Shown piece by piece: positions 26,722 through 34,866 of a stretch of 64,000 bases of DNA; position 1 is the stretch's first letter; each line of letters opens with the position of its first letter. Source of the stretch: Paraflavitalea sp. CAU 1676 (GTDB lineage Bacteria > Bacteroidota > Bacteroidia > Chitinophagales > Chitinophagaceae); assembly GCF_029223285.1 (NCBI RefSeq), contig NZ_JARHUJ010000011.1:248001-312000 (forward strand). The letters run 5' to 3'. Made by a program: the position numbers and the translations under genes. The notes under the pieces were generated by a model. It did not search any database, had not been told where the DNA came from, and was given only the letters and a program-made list of their open reading frames with translations.

Positions 26722-26740
26722 TCTACCTCATAGGTAGACT
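26722..26740. promoter_or_regulatory. Candidate sulfur-regulon operator, site 4
   Basis: TCTACC-N5-GGTAGA followed by CT, i.e. the TCTA-N9-TAGA layout, six bases upstream of the cysH -33 element. This placement is typical of an activator site. Confidence 0.62.
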
Positions 26741-26798
26741 AATACTTTTTTTAACAATTGCTGTTGCTAATGAATGTTAGTTCCGCCAGCCGGCTGCA

Positions 26799-27911
26799 TT
26801 ATTTCGATGATACACAACGGAATCCGGTGTGCTCAAGCCCAGTATCGGGAGAGGTTTTCATGCGTGCTGTAACGCGGTATCCTTTACAGTAAGAGGCATT
26901 GCACATGAAGGATCCGCCGCGCACTACTTTCTTAGGCACAGTGGGTTCCATGGGGTCATTGCTTTGACCGGGGCCGGCAGGGTTGAAGGCATTGGCATTT
27001 TTTTGTGCGGCATACCAATTCGCATCATACCAGTCGCTGCACCATTCCCATACATTACCTGCCATGTCGTATAGTCCGTATTGATTCGACGCAAACGATT
27101 TCACAGGCGCCAAGGCCTGGAAGCGATCCCATCCTGTATTCTTATCGGGGAAACTGCCCTGCCAGGTGTTGGCCTTGGGTTTGCCTTTTTCGATGTCTTC
27201 ATTACCCCATGGGTATATGGCATCCTGTACCCCACCCCTTGCTGCATACTCCCACTCAGCTTCGGTAGGCAAGCGCTTACCGGCCCAGCGGGCATAGGCT
27301 TCTGCATCGAACCAGGAGATATGTACTACGGGATAATTGTCTCTTCCTTTGAGGTCGCTGCCCTCGCCTTGCGGATGGCGCCAGTTGGCTCCTTTTTTCC
27401 ACGACCACCACTGCGAGGCATCATCTAACGGCACCGGGTGTGCTGGCGGAGCAAATACCAGCGAAGCAGCCACCAGCACATCTTCGGAAGGCTTGGGCGT
27501 GCCGGGCGGTAACTGTTTTTTCATCTCTTCCCAATCGGGCTTTTTTTCGGCAGTGGTTACATAGCCGGTGGCATCTACAAACTTGCTGAACTGTGCATTG
27601 GTCACCTCAGTGGCGTCGATCCAGAAACCTGCCACTGATACTTTATGCTGCGGATATTCATCGGGCCTGCCTTCATTATCGGTGGCCCCCATGCCATACG
27701 TGGTGCCGGCGATCCAGATCATTCCGTTGTGCGATACACTATCGCTTTGCGCTATGGAGCTATCGCCGCCGGCCACGGGAAAACGTGCAGGCAGATTCGA
27801 CTCGCAGGATACCGCAGTATCATGTTGCGCAACAGCAGTTTTGGCCGCATCCGATGAATTACAGGAATAAATAAACCCTAGTGCCAGGATCTGCAGGAGG
27901 CCTCTTTTCAT
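26799..27911 (-). CDS. Formylglycine-generating-enzyme family lipoprotein with intact active-site cysteines
   Basis: A 370-residue exported lipoprotein (signal ending LGFIYSC, Cys17) of the SUMF1/FGE-sulfatase family. The domain runs from about residue 64 (MIWIAGTTYGMG) to the end, with EVTNAQFSKFVDATGY, LPTEAEWEYAARGG, LYDMAGNVWEWCSDWY and VVRGGSFMCNASYC. Cys337 and Cys342, spaced C-x4-C, match the copper-binding active pair of true FGE, which oxidises a cysteine in sulfatases to formylglycine. Most lipoproteins of this family in Bacteroidota, such as GldJ and GldK, lack the pair. No sulfatase gene is in the window. It lies on the same strand upstream of the cys operon, 80 bases after a degenerate copy of the sulfur palindrome. 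Confidence 0.85.
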   Translation of the reverse strand: MKRGLLQILALGFIYSCNSSDAAKTAVAQHDTAVSCESNLPARFPVAGGDSSIAQSDSVSHNGMIWIAGTTYGMGATDNEGRPDEYPQHKVSVAGFWIDATEVTNAQFSKFVDATGYVTTAEKKPDWEEMKKQLPPGTPKPSEDVLVAASLVFAPPAHPVPLDDASQWWSWKKGANWRHPQGEGSDLKGRDNYPVVHISWFDAEAYARWAGKRLPTEAEWEYAARGGVQDAIYPWGNEDIEKGKPKANTWQGSFPDKNTGWDRFQALAPVKSFASNQYGLYDMAGNVWEWCSDWYDANWYAAQKNANAFNPAGPGQSNDPMEPTVPKKVVRGGSFMCNASYCKGYRVTARMKTSPDTGLEHTGFRCVSSK

Positions 27912-27985
27912 TGCCCCAAGTTAAGGCATCCTGTGTTTTAGAGGCGCTATTTTTTCGCCTTTGAACGCATTAAAACTTCATTTAC

Positions 27986-28002
27986 CCCACTTTTTTAGTA
28001 GA
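27986..28002. promoter_or_regulatory. Degenerate copy of the sulfur palindrome (site 5)
   Basis: CCCA-N9-TAGA with centre CTTTTTTAG identical to site 3. Only the right arm (TAGTAGA) is intact. It lies 75 bases upstream of the FGE-family gene and just after the chitinase stop. Confidence 0.35.
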
Positions 28003-28005
28003 GTG

Positions 28006-29118
28006 CTATTTCTTCTTCCGGCGCCTTGCCTGGTCGATCGCTTCGAGCAGTCCATGTTCGGGCTTATCGAGGGTGAGCTCCCAGAACATGATGCCATTAA
28101 GGCCTTTATCGAGCGCATACTTTGTTTTAAGGTCGATGGAAGTACTGTCGTCGAAAGTAGCAAACAGCTTTTGAGCAGCATTATAAGCGTAGGGCGCCTT
28201 GGCTACATCATCCCAATAGAAAGTGTAACCCTGTTCGGCCGTTATGTTTTTCGGGAAGGTTCTGTACGGAACAAAGCTCTTGAATTTGGTGGCGCGATAA
28301 AGACCATTGTTCACACTATCTACCCCATCGAAAACACGCGCATAGAAGGCTGCACCGATCACTAGTTTATTGGCGGGGATGCCCAGCGACAACAAGTACT
28401 GCACGGCATTATCGGCCGACTCCTTTTGACCGGCTGTGGAATATAGCCCCGGGTGGTGACCAGTCACTGTACTAAATCCATTGACGAGGTCGTAGCTCAT
28501 AATATTGACCCTATCCACCACGGCCATTACTTTCTTCCATTCGATCGATTCTTCCAGGAATTTAGGGAAACCTCCTGCGGCAAAGCTGATCTCCTGTTTT
28601 TTGCCGAGGGCTTTGCGCAGGGCGATCACCAGCTCAGTGAAATTGGACTTGTCGGCTTCCTTGTACGGATGGCCGGGATGGCCTTCAATAGCGGGATATT
28701 CCCAGTCGAGGTCGATGCCATCGGTACCGAGTTTATCGGTCCACTCTTTTACCGATTGGGCAAACTCATTTCTCCCTTCGGCGGTTGCAAATACATCCGA
28801 GCAGGTCTTACAGCCGCCCCAGCCGCCCAGGGAGAGCAGTATTTTCAAAGATGGGTTCTTGTCCTTCAGCGACACCAGCTTCCTGATAATAGGTTCGCCA
28901 TTGCCTACAAACAGCTTGTTCTCTTTGAGGTGGCAGAAACTATAGATGATGTGGGTAAGCTGTTGTACGTTGTACTGATCGATCTCTGTGGCATTACCCG
29001 AGTAATAGGCCAGTACGGCCAAAGGTCTTCTAGCATCAGTTCGTTTAGACTGCCTTGCCTGGGCAGCGTTAAAGATCAATAGCAGGAAGAGCAGGTTGGT
29101 AAGAAGGTGTCGCATCAT
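28006..29118 (-). CDS. Secreted GH18 family chitinase-like glycosidase
   Basis: A 370-residue glycoside hydrolase family 18 protein from the ATG at 29118, which opens a classical signal peptide (MMRHLLTNLLFLLLIFNAAQA); ATG at 29115 is equally possible. Upstream in-frame codons to 29193 do not look like signal sequence. The catalytic DxxDxDxE motif is DGIDLDWEYP (Glu140 as acid), preceded by the substrate-strand motif KILLSLGGWGG. Family members cut chitin or chito-oligosaccharides, or related GlcNAc polymers, in the periplasm or outside. No carbohydrate-binding module or sorting domain is fused. Its neighbours do not form a polysaccharide locus. Confidence 0.92.
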   Translation of the reverse strand: MMRHLLTNLLFLLLIFNAAQARQSKRTDARRPLAVLAYYSGNATEIDQYNVQQLTHIIYSFCHLKENKLFVGNGEPIIRKLVSLKDKNPSLKILLSLGGWGGCKTCSDVFATAEGRNEFAQSVKEWTDKLGTDGIDLDWEYPAIEGHPGHPYKEADKSNFTELVIALRKALGKKQEISFAAGGFPKFLEESIEWKKVMAVVDRVNIMSYDLVNGFSTVTGHHPGLYSTAGQKESADNAVQYLLSLGIPANKLVIGAAFYARVFDGVDSVNNGLYRATKFKSFVPYRTFPKNITAEQGYTFYWDDVAKAPYAYNAAQKLFATFDDSTSIDLKTKYALDKGLNGIMFWELTLDKPEHGLLEAIDQARRRKKK

Positions 29119-29235
29119 ACATGAATTTACATAATTAATGTGCCCGCTACACGCCGTTTGTAATGTATTGGTTGCACAATTCTCCGCAATCAACAGCCCC
29201 TGGCCAGTGGCGACTCATGGCTACACAAAACAAAA

Positions 29236-29260
29236 AGGGCCAACCGGTACGGCTGGCCCT
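29236..29260 (-). terminator. Terminator after aconitase
   Basis: Stem AGGGCCAACCG / CGGCTGGCCCT (one G-U type mismatch) followed on the minus strand by TTTTTGTTTTG, 24 bases after the aconitase stop. Confidence 0.88.
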
Positions 29261-29283
29261 GTATAGCTCGATGTAATTATTCA

Positions 29284-31551
29284 TTAATTACCTGCAAACT
29301 GCTTGCGGATCACGTTGAGCGCACCACCTGCTTTGAACCACTCGATCTGTTGTTCATTGTAGGTATGGTTCAGTGTGATGCTGTCCTTGCTGCCATCCTT
29401 GTGGTTGGCAACGAGGGTAAGCGACTTACCGGGCACGAAGCTGGTGAGACCTGTGATGTCGAAAGAATCATCTTCCTGGATCTTGTCGTAGTCTTCCTTG
29501 TTGGCGAAAGTAAGTGCCAGCATACCCTGTTTCTTCAGGTTGGTTTCGTGGATACGGGCAAAGCTCCGTACTACGATGGCGCGAACACCGAGGTGACGGG
29601 GCTCCATGGCCGCGTGCTCACGGCTGCTGCCCTCACCATAGTTTTCATCACCTACTACTACTGAACCGATACCAGCGGCCTTGTAAGCACGCTGTGTAGC
29701 AGGAACAGGACCGTATTCGCCAGTCAGCTCATTCTTTACAGAATCGGTTTTATCGTTGAAGAAGTTTATCGCGCCGATCAGCATATTGTTGCTGATGTTA
29801 TCGAGGTGACCACGGAACTTCAACCAGGGACCCGCCATAGAGATATGGTCGGTAGTACATTTTCCCTTTGCCTTGATGAGGAGCTTCAATCCTTTCAGGT
29901 CGGTACCTTCCCAGGGCGTGAATGCCTCGAGCAGTTGCAGACGCTGAGAATCGGACTTTACAATTACCTGAACACCGGTACCATCGGCAGCAGGACCCTG
30001 GTAACCGGGATCGTCGACAGAGAAGCCCTTGGGAGGCAGTTCAACACCAGTAGGCTCATCGAGCATCACTTCTTTGCCTTCTGTATTGGTGAGCTTATCC
30101 TTCAACGGGTTGAAGGTAAGGTTACCGGCAATGGCGAACGCAGTTACCAGCTCGGGCGATGCCACGAATGCGTGGGTAGAAGCGTAACCATCATTACGTT
30201 TTGCAAAGTTGCGGTTGAAGGAAGTGATGATCGAGTTCTTGCGGTTGGGATCGTCGATGTGACGGGCCCACTGACCGATACAGGGACCGCAGGCATTCGC
30301 CAGTACAATACCACCGATCTGATCGAAAGTCTTCAAGAATCCGTCTTTCTCGATGGTATAACGAACTACTTCAGAACCGGGTGTAATGGTGAACTCGGCC
30401 TTTGTCTTTAATTTTTTATCGATAGCCTGTTTTGCCAGTGAAGCAGAACGGCTGATGTCTTCATAAGAAGAGTTGGTGCAGGAGCCGATGAGGGCAACTT
30501 CCAGTTTCTCGGGCCAGTTGTTGGCTTTCACCGCTTCAGCAAATTTGCTGATAGGCCATGCCAGATCCGGCGTGAACGGACCGTTTACATGAGGCTCCAG
30601 TTCATCGAGGTTGATCTCGATCAGCTGGTCGTAATACCTGGCAGGATCAGCGTACACTTCTGCATCGGGACGCAGGTGCTCGCGAATACCATCAGCCAGG
30701 GAAGCTACTTCGGCACGGCCGGTAGCAATAAGGTAATCGGCCATCTTCTTGTCGTAACCGAATACGGAGCAGGTTGCACCGATCTCGGCACCCATGTTAC
30801 AGATGGTTCCTTTACCGGTAGCACTCAGGCTGTCGGCGCCTTCACCGAAATATTCAACGATTGCACCGGTACCACCTTTTACGGTAAGGATACCCGCTAC
30901 ACGGAGAATAACGTCTTTGGCAGAAGTCCAGCCGCTCAGCTTACCCGTCAGTTTTACACCGATCAGTTTGGGCATTTTAAGCTCCCAGGCCAGGCCAGCC
31001 ATTACGTCTACCGCATCCGCACCACCTACACCGATAGCCACCATACCGAGGCCACCTGCATTGGGGGTGTGAGAATCGGTACCGATCATCATACCGCCGG
31101 GGAATGCATAATTTTCCAAAACTACTTGGTGAATGATACCGGCGCCTGGTTTCCAGAACCCGATACCGTATTTATTGGAAATGGATGCTAAAAAGTCATA
31201 TACCTCTTTATTTACATCCAATGCTGTTTTAAGGTCTTCGTTAGCACCTGTCTTGGCCTGGATAAGGTGATCGCAGTGTACGGTAGAAGGTACAGCTACC
31301 TGAGAGCGGCCGCAGGTCATAAACTGCAGCAGGGCCATCTGTGCGGTGGCATCCTGCATCGCAACGCGGTCTGGAGCGAAATCTACATAATCCTTGCCAC
31401 GCTCATAAGCTCTCTTTGCGCGCTCAAACAGGTGGGAGTACAAAATCTTTTCTGCCAATGTGAGGGGCTTGCCTGTCAGCTTACGGGCCTCTGCGATGTG
31501 CGAAGGCATGGCCGCGTAAAGCTTTTTGATTAGATCCAGATCAAAAACCAT
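29284..31551 (-). CDS. acn: Aconitate hydratase (mitochondrial-type)
   Basis: A 755-residue aconitase, which isomerises citrate and isocitrate in the TCA cycle. It matches the eukaryotic mitochondrial-type branch common in Bacteroidota in length and in phrases such as [44 protein letters not shown]. The three 4Fe-4S cysteines are in [11 protein letters not shown] and [10 protein letters not shown]; the C-terminal swivel domain has [20 protein letters not shown] and [15 protein letters not shown]. It is a single gene with its own terminator. Isocitrate dehydrogenase lies about 7 kb away and malate dehydrogenase at the window's right end. Confidence 0.96.
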   Translation of the reverse strand: MVFDLDLIKKLYAAMPSHIAEARKLTGKPLTLAEKILYSHLFERAKRAYERGKDYVDFAPDRVAMQDATAQMALLQFMTCGRSQVAVPSTVHCDHLIQAKTGANEDLKTALDVNKEVYDFLASISNKYGIGFWKPGAGIIHQVVLENYAFPGGMMIGTDSHTPNAGGLGMVAIGVGGADAVDVMAGLAWELKMPKLIGVKLTGKLSGWTSAKDVILRVAGILTVKGGTGAIVEYFGEGADSLSATGKGTICNMGAEIGATCSVFGYDKKMADYLIATGRAEVASLADGIREHLRPDAEVYADPARYYDQLIEINLDELEPHVNGPFTPDLAWPISKFAEAVKANNWPEKLEVALIGSCTNSSYEDISRSASLAKQAIDKKLKTKAEFTITPGSEVVRYTIEKDGFLKTFDQIGGIVLANACGPCIGQWARHIDDPNRKNSIITSFNRNFAKRNDGYASTHAFVASPELVTAFAIAGNLTFNPLKDKLTNTEGKEVMLDEPTGVELPPKGFSVDDPGYQGPAADGTGVQVIVKSDSQRLQLLEAFTPWEGTDLKGLKLLIKAKGKCTTDHISMAGPWLKFRGHLDNISNNMLIGAINFFNDKTDSVKNELTGEYGPVPATQRAYKAAGIGSVVVGDENYGEGSSREHAAMEPRHLGVRAIVVRSFARIHETNLKKQGMLALTFANKEDYDKIQEDDSFDITGLTSFVPGKSLTLVANHKDGSKDSITLNHTYNEQQIEWFKAGGALNVIRKQFAGN

Positions 31552-31717
31552 GTTAAATATTTTATATTTTAATTATACGATCACCCTTACAACCCTATCA
31601 TCTCAAATCCCGTCATAAACGTACCGGTCGCATAAAATCGGTGCAATTTACCTAAAAAATAAATTATTGGGATAAACAGGGGCTAGGACATTGATTTAAA
31701 ATGTATAAATTAGTATT

Positions 31718-31939
31718 ATGAATCGTTTGAGATTTTTTATCGAATGGCAGGCTTACGGCGTTTGCACCGCTATTGGTGAGCGCATGGGCATTGCCACCTC
31801 ACGCATTCGTACCTGGTTTGTATATATCTCTTTCCTGACCATGGGATCCCCCCTTATCGTATACTTTGTATTGGCATTCTGGATGAACATCAAGCGGTAC
31901 ATCTTATCCGTGCGCCGTAACCCATTGAAATACCAATAA
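31718..31939 (+). CDS. Small PspC-domain membrane protein
   Basis: A 73-residue protein with the PspC-domain pattern: short N-terminus, VCTAIGERMGIATSRIRTWFVYISF, then a transmembrane helix (LIVYFVLAFWMNI) and a basic tail. PspC proteins sit in the inner membrane and, in enterobacteria, sense envelope stress; the short stand-alone Bacteroidota versions are uncharacterised. It is divergent from aconitase and lies 57 bases before the AraC-type gene in the same direction. Confidence 0.75.
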   Translation: MNRLRFFIEWQAYGVCTAIGERMGIATSRIRTWFVYISFLTMGSPLIVYFVLAFWMNIKRYILSVRRNPLKYQ

Positions 31940-31996
31940 CAAGTACATCTCTGTATCCAACCGACTTAACAGCTTTCATCCTGTGATTGAATTGTA

Positions 31997-33016
31997 TTGC
32001 TTAATTCACATTGTAAAGCCTGTATTTTGTTTCAGTTTGATTACAACACGACAGATTATGAGCAGTTATTGCTCAAACTTTCCGAGCAGCTTGGCGTGCC
32101 GGTAGAGAATAACCAGGTAGTTTTTCCTCCTGAAGTGGCGGATGGCAATTTCATGTTTCTGCCATTGCCCAATGGATTACATGCCTGTATTACCAATTGC
32201 AAGTGGAACATGGATTGGCTGATCCACCGAAAACGAAGCATTAATGGAGAATTCTATACGCTTCGGTTCGATGAACTCGCCATACCCGGCAGCCTTATTA
32301 TCACCATCGACGATGAAAAGGTGAAGGAGAGCAATACCAGCAAGTCGATCGCCTACCTCACCAGTTCGCATTTCGACTGGTCGTATCTTGGCACGGCAAG
32401 CAGTCATTTCCACTCCATCGCTGTACTGTTCAACAAAGAATGGCTGGCCAAATACCTCGACATCCATACTGTTGAAGACGTGCTCTCCACCTACATTTCA
32501 CTCAAGGCGGAGAACTTCAATATCGAACCGCTCGACAGCAAATACCGTCAGTGGATGCGTACCATTCTCGATGTGGAAGAAGACAATCCCCTCCGGTTAA
32601 CGATCATCCAAAACAGGATCATGCTGATGATCGAACGGTTTTTCCTGCACCTGCTCGACAAAATGAACAATCCTACCTTCCGCATTCCGCTCTCGCAGGA
32701 GGACATTAACCGGGTGATGCAGATCGAAGGAATACTGACCAAAGACATCTTTCAACCCGCCCCCTCTATACAACAGCTCGCTAAGATGGTTTCCATCAGT
32801 GAATCGAAGTTGAAAAAGGACTTCAAAACGATGTATGGTTATCCTATTTACGAGTATTACCAGAAAGCCCGTATGCAGGCTGCCCAGGATAAATTGCTCA
32901 CAAAAAAATACTCAGTGAAAGAAGTGGCCATGGAACTGGGTTATGCCAACCTGAGCAATTTCACCATCGCATTCAAAAAAGAATTTGGTGTATTGCCCAG
33001 TCAGCTGCTATCCTGA
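31997..33016 (+). CDS. AraC family transcriptional regulator
   Basis: A protein of up to 339 residues. About 240 residues of effector/dimer domain precede a C-terminal AraC DNA-binding domain with two helix-turn-helix units: PSIQQLAKMVSISESKLKKD and YSVKEVAMELGYANLSNFTI followed by AFKKEFGVLPSQL. No ATG exists near the beginning of the frame: a stop (TGA) lies at 31988 and the first candidates are ATT at 31991 and TTG at 31997, so it must start at a non-ATG codon or at a much later ATG, inside conserved-looking sequence. The target is unknown; it follows the PspC gene. Confidence 0.85.
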   Translation: MLNSHCKACILFQFDYNTTDYEQLLLKLSEQLGVPVENNQVVFPPEVADGNFMFLPLPNGLHACITNCKWNMDWLIHRKRSINGEFYTLRFDELAIPGSLIITIDDEKVKESNTSKSIAYLTSSHFDWSYLGTASSHFHSIAVLFNKEWLAKYLDIHTVEDVLSTYISLKAENFNIEPLDSKYRQWMRTILDVEEDNPLRLTIIQNRIMLMIERFFLHLLDKMNNPTFRIPLSQEDINRVMQIEGILTKDIFQPAPSIQQLAKMVSISESKLKKDFKTMYGYPIYEYYQKARMQAAQDKLLTKKYSVKEVAMELGYANLSNFTIAFKKEFGVLPSQLLS

Positions 33017-33170
33017 AAATGAAAAGTATTGCTCGGGTCCGTCCTTTAACAAACACTTTCGAACTATTAACAACAGCTAACGTTAGTTAAATTATCGTGC
33101 AAACGATTGTGTAAATACTTTATAGTTAGCATTGTACCGATATCAGTTAGATGAACCCGCATTTCGGGTA

Positions 33171-33178
33171 TAGTTTTG
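33171..33178 (+). promoter_or_regulatory. -7 element TAGTTTTG of a small transcript
   Basis: TAGTTTTG fits TAnnTTTG. It is enclosed in the inverted repeat GTATA-N6-TATAC and preceded by ACCCG-N5-CGGGT. A -33 element is only weak (TTAG near 33147). Confidence 0.45.
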
Positions 33179-33240
33179 TATACATAAACGACCACTGAAC
33201 GGTTTTGAGCTGAAGTCCCGTTTTTGATCCTGCAGAAACT

Positions 33241-33306
33241 ATGGAAAACCACCGCTGGTCTTTTGTACTGACTGAAACCACGGAATTACCTTTGAAAACT
33301 CATTGA
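33241..33306 (+). CDS. Candidate 21-residue small protein
   Basis: ATG at 33241 opens 21 codons (begins MENHRWSFVL, ends PLKTH) and stops with TGA whose last base is the first base of the terminator stem. It has no membrane segment or known motif. It could equally be chance in a structured RNA. Confidence 0.3.
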   Translation: MENHRWSFVLTETTELPLKTH

Positions 33307-33330
33307 AGCTTCCTCCGTGGAAGCTTTTTT
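33306..33330 (+). terminator. Intrinsic terminator of the small transcript
   Basis: Perfect stem AAGCTTCC / GGAAGCTT with loop TCCGT and six Ts. Confidence 0.85.
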
Positions 33331-33370
33331 ACTGGACAGATTTTTAAAGTGCTATACATTCACATGAGAA

Positions 33371-33398
33371 AAAAGCTACTCCGCAAAGAGTAGCTTTT
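33371..33398. terminator. Bidirectional terminator downstream of kdsA
   Basis: Perfect eleven-base arms AAAAGCTACTC and GAGTAGCTTTT with a six-base loop, flanked by T-rich tracts in both directions; it would end kdsA on the minus strand. Confidence 0.85.
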
Positions 33399-33470
33399 TC
33401 TTTTTTAGTAGCAGCTGCAGCGCCATGCGCTGTTTACCCTACCTATCCTGTCAGGTATTATTTCTTCGAC

Positions 33471-34292
33471 TTAGATCACCGCTTTGCGCAACTTTACCAG
33501 TTGCTGTAATACTCCTTCGAGCAGGTCGAGCTTCAGCATATTGGCGCCATCACTCTTCGCAACCGCAGGGTTGGGGTGCGTTTCGATGAATAGGCCATCA
33601 GCTCCGGATGCGATAGCCGCTTTGGCTATAGTACCTATGAGCTGGGGGTTACCGCCTGTTACGCCCGAGGTTTGGTTGGGCTGCTGCAGGCTGTGCGTGC
33701 AATCCATTACCACGGGAGCGCCGTGCTCCTTCATCCAGGGAATATTGCGGTAATCTACCACCAGATCCTGGTAACCGAAAGTATTGCCACGCTCGGTAAG
33801 GATCACTTTATCATTGCCCGCTTTGCGGATCTTTTCTGCCGCAAACTTCATGGAGGGGCCGCTTACAAACTGGCCCTTTTTCACGTTTACGATCTTGCCG
33901 GTTTCGGCCGCAGCCACCAGCAGGTCGGTTTGGCGGCACAGGAAGGCCGGTATCTGCAATATGTCGATGTATTTGGCAGCAAGGGCAGTTTCGTCGTGCG
34001 CATGCACATCGGAGGTTACCGGCAACTTGTATTTTTCGCCTGTCTTTTTGAGGAGCTGGAGCGCTACTTCATCGCCCAGGCCTGTAAAGGAAGAGGCGCT
34101 GGTGCGGTTCGCCTTCCGGTAAGAAGACTTAAATACGTAAGGGATACCCAGATTTTTACAGATGCCGCTTACTTTATCGGCTACCTCCAGCAATAATTCC
34201 TCGCTTTCCACCACACAGGGGCCGGCTATCAGAAAAAAGTTGTTCTCGTCGTACTGTTGATTGGCAAACAGGTCTTTAAGCATTTTTTCCAT
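33471..34292 (-). CDS. kdsA: 3-deoxy-8-phosphooctulonate synthase
   Basis: KDO-8-phosphate synthase, 273 residues, which condenses phosphoenolpyruvate and arabinose 5-phosphate in lipopolysaccharide inner-core synthesis. The ATG at 34292 (MEKMLKDLFANQQ) is chosen; an upstream extension to 34343 passes through the -7 element and has no likeness. Family motifs: FFLIAGPCVVES, VFKSSYRKANRTSASSFTGLG, LPVTSDVHAHDE, DILQIPAFLCRQTDLL, ILTERGNTFGYQDLVVD, GVTGGNPQ and FIETHPNPAVAKSDGANML. The NP-rather-than-metal class cannot be fixed with certainty here. It is a single gene with a near-leaderless start. Confidence 0.95.
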   Translation of the reverse strand: MEKMLKDLFANQQYDENNFFLIAGPCVVESEELLLEVADKVSGICKNLGIPYVFKSSYRKANRTSASSFTGLGDEVALQLLKKTGEKYKLPVTSDVHAHDETALAAKYIDILQIPAFLCRQTDLLVAAAETGKIVNVKKGQFVSGPSMKFAAEKIRKAGNDKVILTERGNTFGYQDLVVDYRNIPWMKEHGAPVVMDCTHSLQQPNQTSGVTGGNPQLIGTIAKAAIASGADGLFIETHPNPAVAKSDGANMLKLDLLEGVLQQLVKLRKAVI

Positions 34293-34866
34293 GGCGCAAA
34301 GATACGAAAGCAGGGGCATCCGGCCGCAGTGCATCAACGGCATGTCGATTTCGGTGCCAATGGCTTGCTGGCGGCCCTTTCACCCCAGGTCTTGCAGGTG
34401 TGGCCTTCCCGTTACTGGAAGCTGGCCTCTGGTCCCGGTTTAGGTCCCGAATCGGTTACCAAAGAAGCCGCCCCACCACCCTGGTTTGCGCCCTATTACA
34501 GCGGAGATGCAGCGTCTCTTAATAGATGTGTCGCACATTTGCTGTGCCTACATTGCAGGAACGCAGCATCCTATTACATTCAATCGATAGTAAGGTAACG
34601 ATCGCTTAAACCAACCGGCAACTGCTATTTGGTTGCAGGCAATTCATGCGCGATGGGGGACGCTTGGCGATGGACAGCGTTACTGCCCGAATGAGGCCAT
34701 TTCGTATTAAGTACACAGTAAGGATCGACCGCGCAACCGGGTGCACGGCTGGCGCGGTTCAAGTTAAGGAGCGGTCTGCTGATAATTCGGACGGACGGGC
34801 TCAGTATTTTATGGTTTCCATTGAAATTTTGCGTTTTTTTGCTGCCATTAAAATGCAAACCCTATT
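34293..34866. other. 574-base stretch without a recognisable gene
   Basis: Between kdsA and the threonine dehydrogenase. Apart from the kdsA -7 element it shows no feature I can name. A plus-strand frame runs through about 34316-34598 with GC-rich, protein-like codons (for example VDFGANGLLAALSP and PPWFAPYYSGDAAS), but it has no start of its own and no family likeness; it may be a decayed gene. Confidence 0.4.
34297..34304 (-). promoter_or_regulatory. -7 element TATCTTTG directly before kdsA
   Basis: TATCTTTG on the minus strand ends four bases before the kdsA ATG, the same spacing and flank (GCGCC before ATG) as at dut. Confidence 0.5.

Larger units (their letters stand above)
33185..33330 (+). 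ncRNA. Candidate independent small transcript, about 146 bases
   Basis: This lies in the 454-base gene-free interval between the AraC gene and kdsA. A -7 element at 33171, a strong terminator at 33306-33330 and a 21-codon ORF between them define a short transcription unit not attached to any neighbour; the next plus-strand gene is 1.5 kb away. CCACGGA (33278-33284) can pair with TCCGTGG (33314-33320), which would compete with the terminator stem, as in attenuators. It could be a regulatory RNA, a small-protein mRNA or both. The rest of the gap (33017-33150) shows only a CTAACGTTAG palindrome. Confidence 0.4.

Noticed and set aside
33185-33330. 6S RNA
   Set aside because: No long hairpin with a central bubble could be drawn by eye; the strongest structures are the terminator and its competitor.
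33391-33412. TTTTTTAGTAGC as a further sulfur palindrome
   Set aside because: It is the tail of the kdsA terminator; there is no left arm with the nine-base spacing and the flanking genes are not sulfur genes.
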